A stretch of 24,168 nt of DNA from a virus, in IMG/VR virus record IMGVR_UViG_3300025151_000297, positions 1 through 24,168 of that record. The stretch is one strand, 5' to 3'. Under the pieces are notes generated by a model. That model was not told where the DNA came from. It saw only the letters and a list, made by a program, of their open reading frames with translations, and made no database searches. This document shows, one piece after another, positions 1 through 5,417 of this stretch. The position numbers were made by a program, and so were the translations under genes. The stretch's first letter is position 1; each line of letters opens with the position of its first letter.

Positions 1-243
1 GTTAAACAGCTCAAGTGTCTCAGCCAAGCAAAACTCGCCGGACTGAAGCATGAACGGGTCATCCTCTGTCTTGTCCGCGATGTTGATACGCACCAATTCA
101 GGGCTATAGATGCTCTCCACCATCAAGTGATCGCCTAACCGCAAGTCCAAACTGGCTGGATTCAGCAGCTCTTCATCGAATGGGACGACCATATTGCCTT
201 TGCGGCACCGAGCCGAGATCTCCCAATCACACAGAACTGCCAT
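1..243 (-). CDS. dcd: dCTP deaminase / dUTPase-family protein, N-terminal part (cut by left edge)
   Basis: The gene runs off the left edge, so only the first 81 residues are present. I translated it by hand from the ATG at 241-243. Residues 27-36 read NPASLDLRLG, the signature of the dCTP deaminase/dUTPase (Dcd) family. Residues 62-77 (PFMLQSGEFCLAETLE) match the family's conserved 'L.PGEF.LA.TLE' strand that precedes the active site. Enzymes of this family make dUTP from dCTP, or dUMP directly in the bifunctional form, and feed thymidylate synthesis, a common phage nucleotide-metabolism task. The catalytic glutamate region lies beyond the edge, so mono- or bifunctional activity, or plain dUTPase activity, cannot be told. 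It follows the 65-residue gene by 22 bp on the same strand. The family call is secure from motifs; the exact reaction is inference. Confidence 0.85.
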   Translation of the reverse strand, partial: MAVLCDWEISARCRKGNMVVPFDEELLNPASLDLRLGDHLMVESIYSPELVRINIADKTEDDPFMLQSGEFCLAETLELFN

Positions 244-265
244 CCCTAGGACGCAAAAATCAATC

Positions 266-463
266 CTACTGATCTTGACTCAAAATCTCCTTTTCGCTGT
301 GATACGCACCTTTTTGGTACATCTCAGTTACGTCTCGCACCCAAGGCACCAACCAATCATTCACCTGTGAACACTGATCCCAGTTCATAGGCTTGGCGCA
401 CTGCACCACAACAGTTGTCCAGAACGCGCTGATAAACGCCCAGACCCAATAAAACTCACTCAT
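266..463 (-). CDS. small membrane-associated hypothetical protein (65 aa)
   Basis: This 65-residue protein has one hydrophobic, tryptophan-rich segment at about residues 4-22, followed by a polar tail with two cysteines (about 22 and 31). Its ATG overlaps the stop of the upstream C39-like peptidase by 8 nt (ATGAGTGA), which suggests translational coupling. I do not recognise the family. The position behind a membrane-anchored peptidase and the single N-terminal membrane helix would fit a lysis accessory protein such as a spanin-like or regulatory partner. That is only inference; no lipobox or long coiled coil is visible. Confidence 0.6.
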   Translation of the reverse strand: MSEFYWVWAFISAFWTTVVVQCAKPMNWDQCSQVNDWLVPWVRDVTEMYQKGAYHSEKEILSQDQ

Positions 464-1199
464 TAACGAGAATCACCCATCCAGTCCCAGGGCCTTCTGA
501 CTGCCAACGCTGGTAAAACGCAGCCTGCCTCACACGGACGTTACGTCCCAGATGCGGATTACTGTGCCCACCCTTCTCCATCTCGGGGTAACCACGAGGA
601 TCTTGCATGATCCACTCTGGATCGTTGCTGTTCTTGCCCGCGTAACCACTGATCACGCTCCAATGACCACAACCCAAGCCATTGCACATTGGTGGTTCAC
701 CGCGAAGCATGTTGCCAGCGTGCAACCAGCCAACCAGCACTGGTCTGCCAGCTTCGATCTCTAGCTCAACCATGTCAGCGTCACCGTCTTTCCGAAACTC
801 AGCTTCTAAGCCAAGACTGCGCAACGCTGCTAACTGAGCCTCTACTGACGTGGTGTCTCCGTATTTGGCGCGGATCTTGTTGTATTCATCATCCGTTCGA
901 ACCTTCTTGTAAAACGCTGCCACCATCGCAGCTGCTGAACTGAAACACTCGCGGTAGCCCGTTCCAGTCTTGTTGTCGAGCTGCTTGAAGTAGGGCATGA
1001 AGACTTGCTGGTCATAGCCACTCTCCTTCCACGCCTGAAACCAGTCTGCGTCTTCCTCCAATAGCTCCTCTGGCACTGACTCCTCAAGCTCCTTAATTGC
1101 AGCCAGCTGGTGGGGCGTACCACGAAAAAATTCAAAGAACGGAAGCAGCGCAAGCCCCATCACTAGCACCAGCAAGGTCACTTGGATAATGCCGGACAC
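456..1199 (-). CDS. membrane-anchored C39-like cysteine peptidase
   Basis: This 247-residue protein starts at a GTG three bases after the preceding stop. Residues 4-22 form an N-terminal hydrophobic helix, followed by an acidic linker (about 36-60). The rest has the papain-like C39/C39-like peptidase pattern: a catalytic Cys in GYRECFSSAAAMV (Cys85), a His in GCGHWSVISGY (His179) and an Asp in WIMQDPRGY (Asp200). The classic C39 family cleaves double-glycine leaders. C39-like proteins also occur in phages, where a role as cell-wall or processing peptidase is plausible. There is no ABC-transporter domain. With a membrane anchor and small membrane-protein neighbours, a lysis function (anchored or SAR-type lysin) is my leading guess. 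The triad and fold family are seen in sequence; the substrate is unknown. Confidence 0.75.
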   Translation of the reverse strand: MSGIIQVTLLVLVMGLALLPFFEFFRGTPHQLAAIKELEESVPEELLEEDADWFQAWKESGYDQQVFMPYFKQLDNKTGTGYRECFSSAAAMVAAFYKKVRTDDEYNKIRAKYGDTTSVEAQLAALRSLGLEAEFRKDGDADMVELEIEAGRPVLVGWLHAGNMLRGEPPMCNGLGCGHWSVISGYAGKNSNDPEWIMQDPRGYPEMEKGGHSNPHLGRNVRVRQAAFYQRWQSEGPGTGWVILVNE

Positions 1200-1202
1200 T
1201 AC

Positions 1203-1376
1203 CTACTTTTCAACTCTCGTGTCAGGCAACAGCATTTCACGTACATGCTTCACTGCCAAATCATCCAAATCGTTGTCCGTCCTTGCAACGATCTTCTCCA
1301 ACATCGCCAAAATCAATTCTTTAAACGCCCTTGACTTCCATGCGGTCATCAAGATTGGCTTGAGAATCAAAAGCAT
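1203..1376 (-). CDS. small hypothetical protein (57 aa), helical, phage-type
   Basis: I found this gene by reading the minus strand between the C39-like peptidase and the 83-residue gene. ATG at 1374-1376 opens a 57-residue frame ending in TAG at 1203-1205, three bases before the next start. The N-terminus is hydrophobic (MLLILKPILMTAWKSRAF). A leucine-rich helix (KELILAMLEKIVA) and a conserved-looking RTDNDLDDLAVKHVREMLL segment follow. I recall similar small proteins, with a hydrophobic start and a 'TDN.lDD.a' motif, from marine cyanophages, but cannot verify this. It fills the gap exactly, in the same strand and operon, which supports a real gene. Function is unknown; a membrane-peripheral role near the lysis genes is possible. 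The ribosome site is weak (AGAG about 7 nt upstream). Confidence 0.6.
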   Translation of the reverse strand: MLLILKPILMTAWKSRAFKELILAMLEKIVARTDNDLDDLAVKHVREMLLPDTRVEK

Positions 1377-1403
1377 GGGATTGCTCTGAATAGCACTATT
1401 ACG

Positions 1404-1655
1404 TTAATGCCTATCGCTATGACCTTCCAGCCTGGCTACTGAACGCTCCAATTCATTCAATCTTGCGAACACCTCCATATCCTTTGTCTTGATGTCGTTG
1501 TGCAAAATATCCAAACGGCCAGCAAGATTATCGACAGCAGCCGTCAGCCGAATCAATGAATCTTGGCCTTGACGACTCTGACGACTAATACCTGAAGCGC
1601 CCAAACCAGCCACTGTGATTGACGCGCCAGCAACGGCAGCCCAGACTTCAACCAT
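1404..1655 (-). CDS. small protein with N-terminal membrane helix and coiled coil (83 aa)
   Basis: This is an 83-residue protein. Residues 3-24 are a small-residue-rich hydrophobic helix (Ala, Gly, Val). After a basic turn (SRQSRQ), residues 30-77 form a heptad-like amphipathic helix (leucines and valines near 35, 41, 44, 48, 51, 66, 69, 73 and 76). A GAGG ribosome site lies 6 nt before the ATG (plus-strand 1662-1665). This membrane-plus-coiled-coil layout is the mirror of XhlA-type proteins (coiled coil first, helix last) and resembles small phage proteins grouped with lysis genes. It is divergent from the plus-strand holin-like gene, with only 26 bp between the starts, so each promoter must lie inside the neighbouring gene. 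Function is inferred only from architecture. Confidence 0.6.
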   Translation of the reverse strand: MVEVWAAVAGASITVAGLGASGISRQSRQGQDSLIRLTAAVDNLAGRLDILHNDIKTKDMEVFARLNELERSVARLEGHSDRH

Positions 1656-1681
1656 GACCCGCCTCTAGCACTTGCTTCATC

Positions 1682-1951
1682 ATGGCAGAACCCAAGAAAA
1701 CGCAAGACCAAGAACAAGAGGATGGAAACTCAAGACTGGGCGATGTCGTCAAAATCGTCTTGCTTGGCTGGGCTATGGCAATCCTGACCGCTAACTACCT
1801 TGGCGTCTTCAAGCAATCACTTGATCCGACCTACCCAGCCTCAATCCTTTCTGGCACGGCAGCCTCATTCGGCTTAGCAGTCGGGAACAATAGAAAGAAA
1901 AAAGAGGACACTACAATCAAGGAAGAACCATCTACCTCCAAGCCAAAATGA
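1682..1951 (+). CDS. holin-like two-helix membrane protein (89 aa)
   Basis: This 89-residue protein has a charged N-terminus (MAEPKKTQDQEQED), two hydrophobic helices at about residues 24-43 and 51-68, a short turn with a Pro, and a strongly basic then mixed-charge C-terminal tail (NNRKKKED...). This is the classical layout of class II phage holins, which form the membrane lesions that release or activate endolysins. No holin motif is diagnostic, so this is an architectural call; a membrane anchor for the secreted proteins downstream is an alternative. It is the first gene of a plus-strand cluster and its stop overlaps the next start by 4 nt (ATGA). No Shine-Dalgarno sequence is apparent, and only 26 bp separate it from the divergent gene. 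Confidence 0.55.
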   Translation: MAEPKKTQDQEQEDGNSRLGDVVKIVLLGWAMAILTANYLGVFKQSLDPTYPASILSGTAASFGLAVGNNRKKKEDTTIKEEPSTSKPK

Positions 1952-2439
1952 AACGCACACTTTTGGTATTGGGCATCACCCTTGCAGCTGCTTTGCCAGC
2001 CCAGGCTGACATCACGCATAGAATCCAGTCCAGCGTTTCACTGTCTGTTGATGGAGCGGGATCAGTCGCAACGCGGATTCCGTCTACATATTCAATATCT
2101 GGTAATAACGTCACTTTGGACACTGCTGGTGGTCTTGGCACCCTTACTGCCGGTTCCGCTGTTGGTTACACTCCTGCCGATTACAGCGTTACTACTGCTG
2201 GGGACGCTTTTAGTCTTACAGAATCATTCATCGAAGGGGACGCAACACCCACAGCAACCACCGTCACCTCCGGAGTAGTTGGCTCATTGCCAATGCTTGG
2301 TCAAACCACCACAACTTCAGGTGGTGTGGCTGGCAACCTTGCAGGCACAATCGCAACTGACGGAGCGCTCACAATCACAGCTGGTAGTGCTGGCACTCAG
2401 GCAATCGGGCAAGTCATCCAAGAGCTGACAATCAAATGA
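1948..2439 (+). CDS. exported hypothetical protein 1 of a secreted trio (163 aa)
   Basis: This 163-residue protein has a textbook signal peptide: MKRT, a hydrophobic core to about residue 16, then PAQA and a probable signal peptidase I cleavage after residue 20. The mature part is rich in Ser, Thr, Gly and Val and almost lacks Cys and charged clusters. It looks beta-structured, with repeated short Thr/Gly-rich strands, and ends in a more charged stretch (QAIGQVIQELTIK). I do not recognise the family. It is coupled by 4-nt ATGA overlaps to the holin-like gene before it and the second secreted gene after it, so the four genes are surely co-transcribed. Export to the periplasm or outer membrane of the host is well supported; the role there is unknown. 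Confidence 0.7.
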   Translation: MKRTLLVLGITLAAALPAQADITHRIQSSVSLSVDGAGSVATRIPSTYSISGNNVTLDTAGGLGTLTAGSAVGYTPADYSVTTAGDAFSLTESFIEGDATPTATTVTSGVVGSLPMLGQTTTTSGGVAGNLAGTIATDGALTITAGSAGTQAIGQVIQELTIK

Positions 2440-2888
2440 TGTGGACTGCAATTTGGATCACATACGGCGCTTTCTTCGCCATAGCTCTTGCCGCTCCAGA
2501 AGCTAAAGCTGTTCCTGTTGTCCCAAACTTCCAGCAGGGTGTTCTCTCCTCTAAAACCACAACGAAGACCAAGGTGAACGAGGTCATTAACTCGTACGAA
2601 TACCGCACGGGCTATGAACTCAGTGTTTCTGGCACGAACATCGCTCCAGTAAATGGCGAGATTGCGCCACGCGCTTTGACCACTACAACCAACACACTCA
2701 ATGGCATTTCAAGCCGTTGGGTTGGTCTTGATCCTGCTGACAAGCCCGCTTGGAATATCGTCAACCAAGGCGCTAGTTTTCAGTTCGTTGAAACCCTTCA
2801 AGGTCCGGGTCTCGTTAATCACACCTTGATTAACCGAGAAACTGATATTGAATCTCTTACAGAGACGACAAGCACCTTCACCCAATGA
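2436..2888 (+). CDS. exported hypothetical protein 2 of a secreted trio (150 aa)
   Basis: This 150-residue protein has an N-terminal hydrophobic segment (residues 3-20) followed by APEAKA, giving a likely cleavage site after residue 25. The mature chain contains a tyrosine-containing stretch (VINSYEYRTGYELSVSGTNI) and many Thr/Asn/Val positions, consistent with beta structure. No catalytic motif is seen. Two ATGs stand in tandem at the start (2436 and 2439). The first overlaps the upstream stop as ATGA and is preferred. Its own stop overlaps the next gene by 4 nt. Family unrecognised; it is always read together with its two exported neighbours, so a shared envelope-associated function or complex is the reasonable inference. 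Confidence 0.7.
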   Translation: MMWTAIWITYGAFFAIALAAPEAKAVPVVPNFQQGVLSSKTTTKTKVNEVINSYEYRTGYELSVSGTNIAPVNGEIAPRALTTTTNTLNGISSRWVGLDPADKPAWNIVNQGASFQFVETLQGPGLVNHTLINRETDIESLTETTSTFTQ

Positions 2889-3616
2889 AGCGAGTTCTCG
2901 CAACGCTTTTGCTGCTTTCCGCTCCAGCACAAGCACAAGTCTCAAGTACCGCCGCTCCAGTCGCCAACAGCAGTGGTTCGGTCACAAACCAAGCAGTTCA
3001 AGTCGTACCTAGTCGTCAATTCACAAACACTTATGGCGGAGGGATTAGCTGCCAAGGCACAACGCTGAACATCAATCCATTCGTTAGCTCTACAACAAGC
3101 TGGGCCACTCCATACGAATCACACTATGGTGACCCGGTTTATGACACTATCGATATTGTTGGCGCGTTTGATCCAGAAGGCAATCCCATCCCAGATGGCA
3201 GGCCCGATAATCCGGGCAATGTCCTCTTCTATAAACCTGTTCGCACGGGTCAAAAAACCAACTTCTCGATTAACGGCGGAATCACTGCCACACTTTCGAT
3301 ACCGCTAGATCGCGCTCATATCGAAAGCTGCCATCGAGCGGCAGAAAAGCAAGTGGCGCTTCTAGATGCGGCTCTCGCGGACAAGCGTCTTAACTACGAA
3401 CTGGCCAGGCTCAAAAACTGTGCCGAGCTGATGCAAAAGGGCATCATGTTCCACCCAGACTCGCCTTACGCCAAGATCTGTGCTGATGTTGTCCTAACAA
3501 ATCCGCCAGGCATAGTTCCGCCCCACAAACACTCGATCACTTACGCAAAGCCCTCTGAGCCTTCCGGCGTTGCCAAACCGACTCGACGGGAACCTTCTTC
3601 CCCAGTTTCTCCTTGA
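2885..3616 (+). CDS. exported hypothetical protein 3 of a secreted trio (243 aa)
   Basis: This is a 243-residue protein. The signal peptide is MKRVLATLLLLSAPAQA, with predicted cleavage after residue 17. Then come a Ser/Ala/Val-rich segment, a Tyr/Gly-rich section with a single Cys (TYGGGISCQGTTLNINPF, about residues 49-66) and a Pro/Gly/Asp-rich loop region. A beta section with SINGGITATLSIPLD follows, then an alpha-helical part with three cysteines at spaced positions (about 149, 178 and 199) that could form disulfides in the periplasm. The last 35 residues are Pro/Ser-rich and low in complexity. Its final 80 bp overlap, tail to tail, the C-terminal codons of the minus-strand proline-rich gene, so the tail may be a read-out extension. 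I recall proteins of this look in marine cyanophages but cannot assign a function. Confidence 0.7.
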   Translation: MKRVLATLLLLSAPAQAQVSSTAAPVANSSGSVTNQAVQVVPSRQFTNTYGGGISCQGTTLNINPFVSSTTSWATPYESHYGDPVYDTIDIVGAFDPEGNPIPDGRPDNPGNVLFYKPVRTGQKTNFSINGGITATLSIPLDRAHIESCHRAAEKQVALLDAALADKRLNYELARLKNCAELMQKGIMFHPDSPYAKICADVVLTNPPGIVPPHKHSITYAKPSEPSGVAKPTRREPSSPVSP

Positions 3617-4298
3617 TCTTCTTAATTGCTTTTTTGACCGTTGGCTTGACGGCTTTGAGCAAGAAATCACCTAACGGTTTGGCGAAGATGGCTGCCGTAG
3701 TCGCCACCACGGCAATCGTGGCCGTCGTTGCCACAACAGGCGCACCAGGTAAATAATTGCCGATGATCGTTGGTACGTCCAGCGGCTCATAGATCGCTTC
3801 GCACTTGTTTTCACTGGTCCTCTTGTAACCAATGATGACGGCAGTTTGCGCTTTGTTCTTCGCGCCTAAAGGAATTGCGTCAGGTGGAGGACATGGCAGC
3901 TCTATGGCTACTTTTGGAATGTCGGGAGCGGAACCCGACGGCGAAGAGGTGGGTTCCGGCTGACTTGAATCATCAGCCGGTTTTTCTATGTCTGGATCAA
4001 TAACCGGCGGCTTTGCTTCCCCATAAGTCAGAGTGCCGGGCGTGAAATCCAGCGGCTTGTATGAAGGCATCGTCCCATCACAGACAACCACGTTGCCACG
4101 CGGGTCATCGGTGTAAGCGTTCTCATTTCCAGGTTGCGAGTTTCGAGTCTCCACGCAGCCCGGTATATCCGCGACTGGAAATCCAACTTGAAGCGTGACG
4201 GGTGGGGCATCTGGGATACTCTGTGGTGGCATTGAACGCCATGCAGGAATCTCTGGAACGGAGATACGTGACACCCCAATCTCAGGAATTTCTGGCAT
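3537..4298 (-). CDS. proline-rich membrane protein of cyanophage type (253 aa)
   Basis: This 253-residue protein has three parts. Residues 1-35 are a Pro/Ile/Val-rich segment built on a repeated [IV]PEIP-type pattern (MPEIPEIGVSRISVPEIPAW). The middle is loop-like, with paired cysteines (about 48, 73, 136 and 165) and a low-complexity Pro/Ser/Asp linker near 99-125. The C-terminal part has one strong membrane helix (about 188-206) and a very basic end (KPTVKKAIKKIKEKLGKK). I recall marine cyanophage proteins with the same opening motif and tail, function unknown. A membrane- or virion-associated role is inferred. The ATG shares the CATG at 4296-4299 with the divergent plus-strand gene, and no Shine-Dalgarno sequence precedes it. 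The 3' end overlaps the secreted gene by 80 bp. Confidence 0.7.
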   Translation of the reverse strand: MPEIPEIGVSRISVPEIPAWRSMPPQSIPDAPPVTLQVGFPVADIPGCVETRNSQPGNENAYTDDPRGNVVVCDGTMPSYKPLDFTPGTLTYGEAKPPVIDPDIEKPADDSSQPEPTSSPSGSAPDIPKVAIELPCPPPDAIPLGAKNKAQTAVIIGYKRTSENKCEAIYEPLDVPTIIGNYLPGAPVVATTATIAVVATTAAIFAKPLGDFLLKAVKPTVKKAIKKIKEKLGKKVPVESVWQRRKAQRALRK

Positions 4299-4611
4299 GA
4301 AATCAGAACGGTTTACAGCAGGTCAGCTCTGGATTGAGCGCAACCGCAGACGGGAAGGCCCGCCTGTTGTTTACACCGTAATGTGCGGCAAAACAGCAAG
4401 ACCATTTACCGACCACAAGGCTATTCTCAAATTCGTGAAATGGCCGAAAGGAACACCAACTGGTGACAATCTGCGCGAATGGCTAGCGTCGTTTGAGCAG
4501 AAACCTCAAGCTCCCGCTCCAGAACTTGATATGGCAAAAATCAAGGCTGAAGGCTTCGGACCTGAAGCTCATGACGACGATCCAACCGCTAACACCAAGA
4601 TGGTGGTCTGA
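4297..4611 (+). CDS. small soluble hypothetical protein (104 aa)
   Basis: The preferred start is the ATG at 4297-4299, preceded by AGGA at 4284-4287 (9 nt spacing). A longer reading from 4195 would lie entirely within the coding sequence of the opposite gene and gives a low-quality N-terminus. The 104-residue product begins MKSERFTAGQLWIERNRRRE, with a basic N-terminal region, and continues with a compact mixed alpha/beta section containing one Cys. It ends in a Pro/Ala-rich linker and an acidic tail (HDDDPTANTKMVV). There is no membrane segment or signal peptide. Family unrecognised. A plus-strand terminator follows at 4698-4735. It is the only plus-strand gene here outside the four-gene cluster. 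Confidence 0.6.
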   Translation: MKSERFTAGQLWIERNRRREGPPVVYTVMCGKTARPFTDHKAILKFVKWPKGTPTGDNLREWLASFEQKPQAPAPELDMAKIKAEGFGPEAHDDDPTANTKMVV

Positions 4612-4740
4612 GCACTCTTGTGCTATAAAAGAATGGCTAGACCTAGTTCCCAAGCTGTTAGATCAGCCTCTGTTCTGCTAGAGCGTCGGCACTTGAGAAC
4701 CCCAGGCTTACTTGCAACGTGTGTCTGGGGTTTTCTTGTG
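4611..4740 (+). other. intergenic stretch, possible small RNA before terminator
   Basis: This is the longest gene-free stretch of the window (about 130 bp). It holds a 5-bp hairpin AGCAC/GTGCT right at the stop of the small plus-strand gene (4611-4624), an A/T-rich TATAAA at 4624-4629 that could act as a -10 element, and the terminator at 4698-4735. No convincing -35 is present. A short plus-strand transcript of about 100 nt is conceivable; an untranslated 3' end of the upstream gene is the simpler reading. Confidence 0.2.
4698..4735 (+). terminator. Rho-independent terminator, plus strand
   Basis: The inverted repeat AACCCCAG (4698-4705) / CTGGGGTT (4725-4732) can be extended by a G-U and a C-G pair around a 15-nt loop. 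On the plus strand it is followed by TTTTC at 4731-4735. It ends transcription of the small plus-strand gene. On the minus strand the stem is followed by TTCTC, not a U-tract, so it should work mainly in one direction. Confidence 0.65.
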
Positions 4741-4974
4741 TCAAGGCATCTTGAAAGGCACAGCTGGACCTGTAGTGGTCGGCAGCTCTGGCATTGCCGC
4801 ATCAATCTCACCTGGAATCATCTCAGTGACCAGCTTGGTCATTTCTAACGTCAACTCGCTCATGTAATACTTCGTGAGCGATGGAATGCGCGTGTAGAGA
4901 AGCACCGTTCCAATCACCATCCCCGCAGACATCGTGAATGCTGCGACGGACATCACGTTGAAAAGCTTTTGCAT
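4741..4974 (-). CDS. small membrane protein of cyanophage type (77 aa)
   Basis: This 77-residue protein opens MQKLFNVMSVAAFTMSAGMV. The hydrophobic helix covers about residues 6-27 and is followed by a short basic/aromatic juxtamembrane section, an amphipathic helix (residues 33-52) and a Pro-rich end with PELP, AVPF and a final KMP. I recall marine cyanophage peptides with the same MQKLFNV opening, single helix and Pro-rich tail, with no known function. It begins just 6 nt after the U-tract of the terminator behind the outer-membrane-like gene, so it is either expressed by read-through or from a promoter overlapping that gene. The only purine-rich ribosome-site candidate is inside the terminator stem. 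Confidence 0.65.
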   Translation of the reverse strand: MQKLFNVMSVAAFTMSAGMVIGTVLLYTRIPSLTKYYMSELTLEMTKLVTEMIPGEIDAAMPELPTTTGPAVPFKMP

Positions 4975-4980
4975 GGCAAG

Positions 4981-5016
4981 AAAAAACCCCTCCTGCTGTG
5001 TGAGACCAGGAGGGGT
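4981..5016 (-). terminator. strong Rho-independent terminator, minus strand
   Basis: A perfect 10-bp GC-rich inverted repeat is present: ACCCCTCCTG at 4986-4995 and CAGGAGGGGT at 5007-5016, with an 11-nt loop. On the minus strand it is followed by six Ts (4986-4981). It lies about 28 bp behind the stop of the outer-membrane-like gene and should end the long minus-strand tail transcript or a separate transcript of that gene. Confidence 0.9.
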
Positions 5017-5043
5017 AGAAGCGTCTCTGCGACTTTAGCTTAA

Positions 5044-5406
5044 TCAGAAGCTGTACTTCATGCCAACTTTGGTGCCGACAGACAGTTCGTCACCAGTGAT
5101 GCCGCTCAGTTCGCCATAGACAGAGGTTTTCTCGCCAACAGCAACCGAGCCACCGAACTTGCCAGCAAATTCGATTTCGTTCTCAGCACCGTTAGGCATC
5201 ACAACGGCAGGACCACCCTGGATGTAGAAGGAATAAGCGCCTTCAGAAAGCTCGTAACCCACATCAAGGTTGAGCGTTCCACCCAGATAGTCGTCGCCGT
5301 AGGAACCGCCGTTGAACTCAGGGTTCACATAAACGTCTGCGAGAGCAGGAGATGCCAGCGCAGCTGCTGAAACGGCGACACCACTCGCAATGAGAGTTTT
5401 GATCAT
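5044..5406 (-). CDS. exported outer-membrane beta-barrel-like protein (120 aa)
   Basis: This 120-residue protein has a clear signal peptide: MIKT, a hydrophobic core, then ASPALA with cleavage after about residue 23. The mature 97 residues consist of alternating polar/hydrophobic strands with Gly/Asp turns (GGTLNLDVGYELSEGAYSFY and similar) and finish in KVGMKYSF. A C-terminal aromatic residue after alternating hydrophobics is the recognition signature of outer-membrane beta-barrels inserted by the Bam machinery. The length allows roughly eight short strands. I recall closely similar small proteins in marine cyanophages. A role in changing the host surface, for example blocking superinfection, is possible but unproven. 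It has its own strong terminator, so it may be an independently expressed gene. It sits 11 nt behind the 41-residue gene. Confidence 0.7.
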   Translation of the reverse strand: MIKTLIASGVAVSAAALASPALADVYVNPEFNGGSYGDDYLGGTLNLDVGYELSEGAYSFYIQGGPAVVMPNGAENEIEFAGKFGGSVAVGEKTSVYGELSGITGDELSVGTKVGMKYSF

Positions 5407-5417
5407 TGGAAAGAGGA

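Noticed and set aside
552-943. Plus-strand open frames opposite the C39-like peptidase
   Set aside because: Antisense shadows: no ribosome site, low-complexity Thr/Cys-rich products, and the minus strand carries a clear catalytic triad.
842-1153. Minus-strand 103-codon frame inside the C39-like peptidase
   Set aside because: Arg/Ser-rich frame shadow of the peptidase gene with no independent start signal.
1189-1389. Plus-strand 66-codon frame
   Set aside because: The opposite strand holds the better supported 57-residue gene, which fits the operon spacing.
4195-4296. Upstream extension of the small plus-strand gene
   Set aside because: It lies completely over the N-terminal coding sequence of the opposite gene, and a ribosome site (AGGA) precedes the ATG at 4297.
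4660-4735. tRNA-like sequence (GCTAGAGCGTCGGCA, similar to a D-arm)
   Set aside because: No TpsiC arm, acceptor pairing or anticodon stem can be formed; the following inverted repeat is a terminator.
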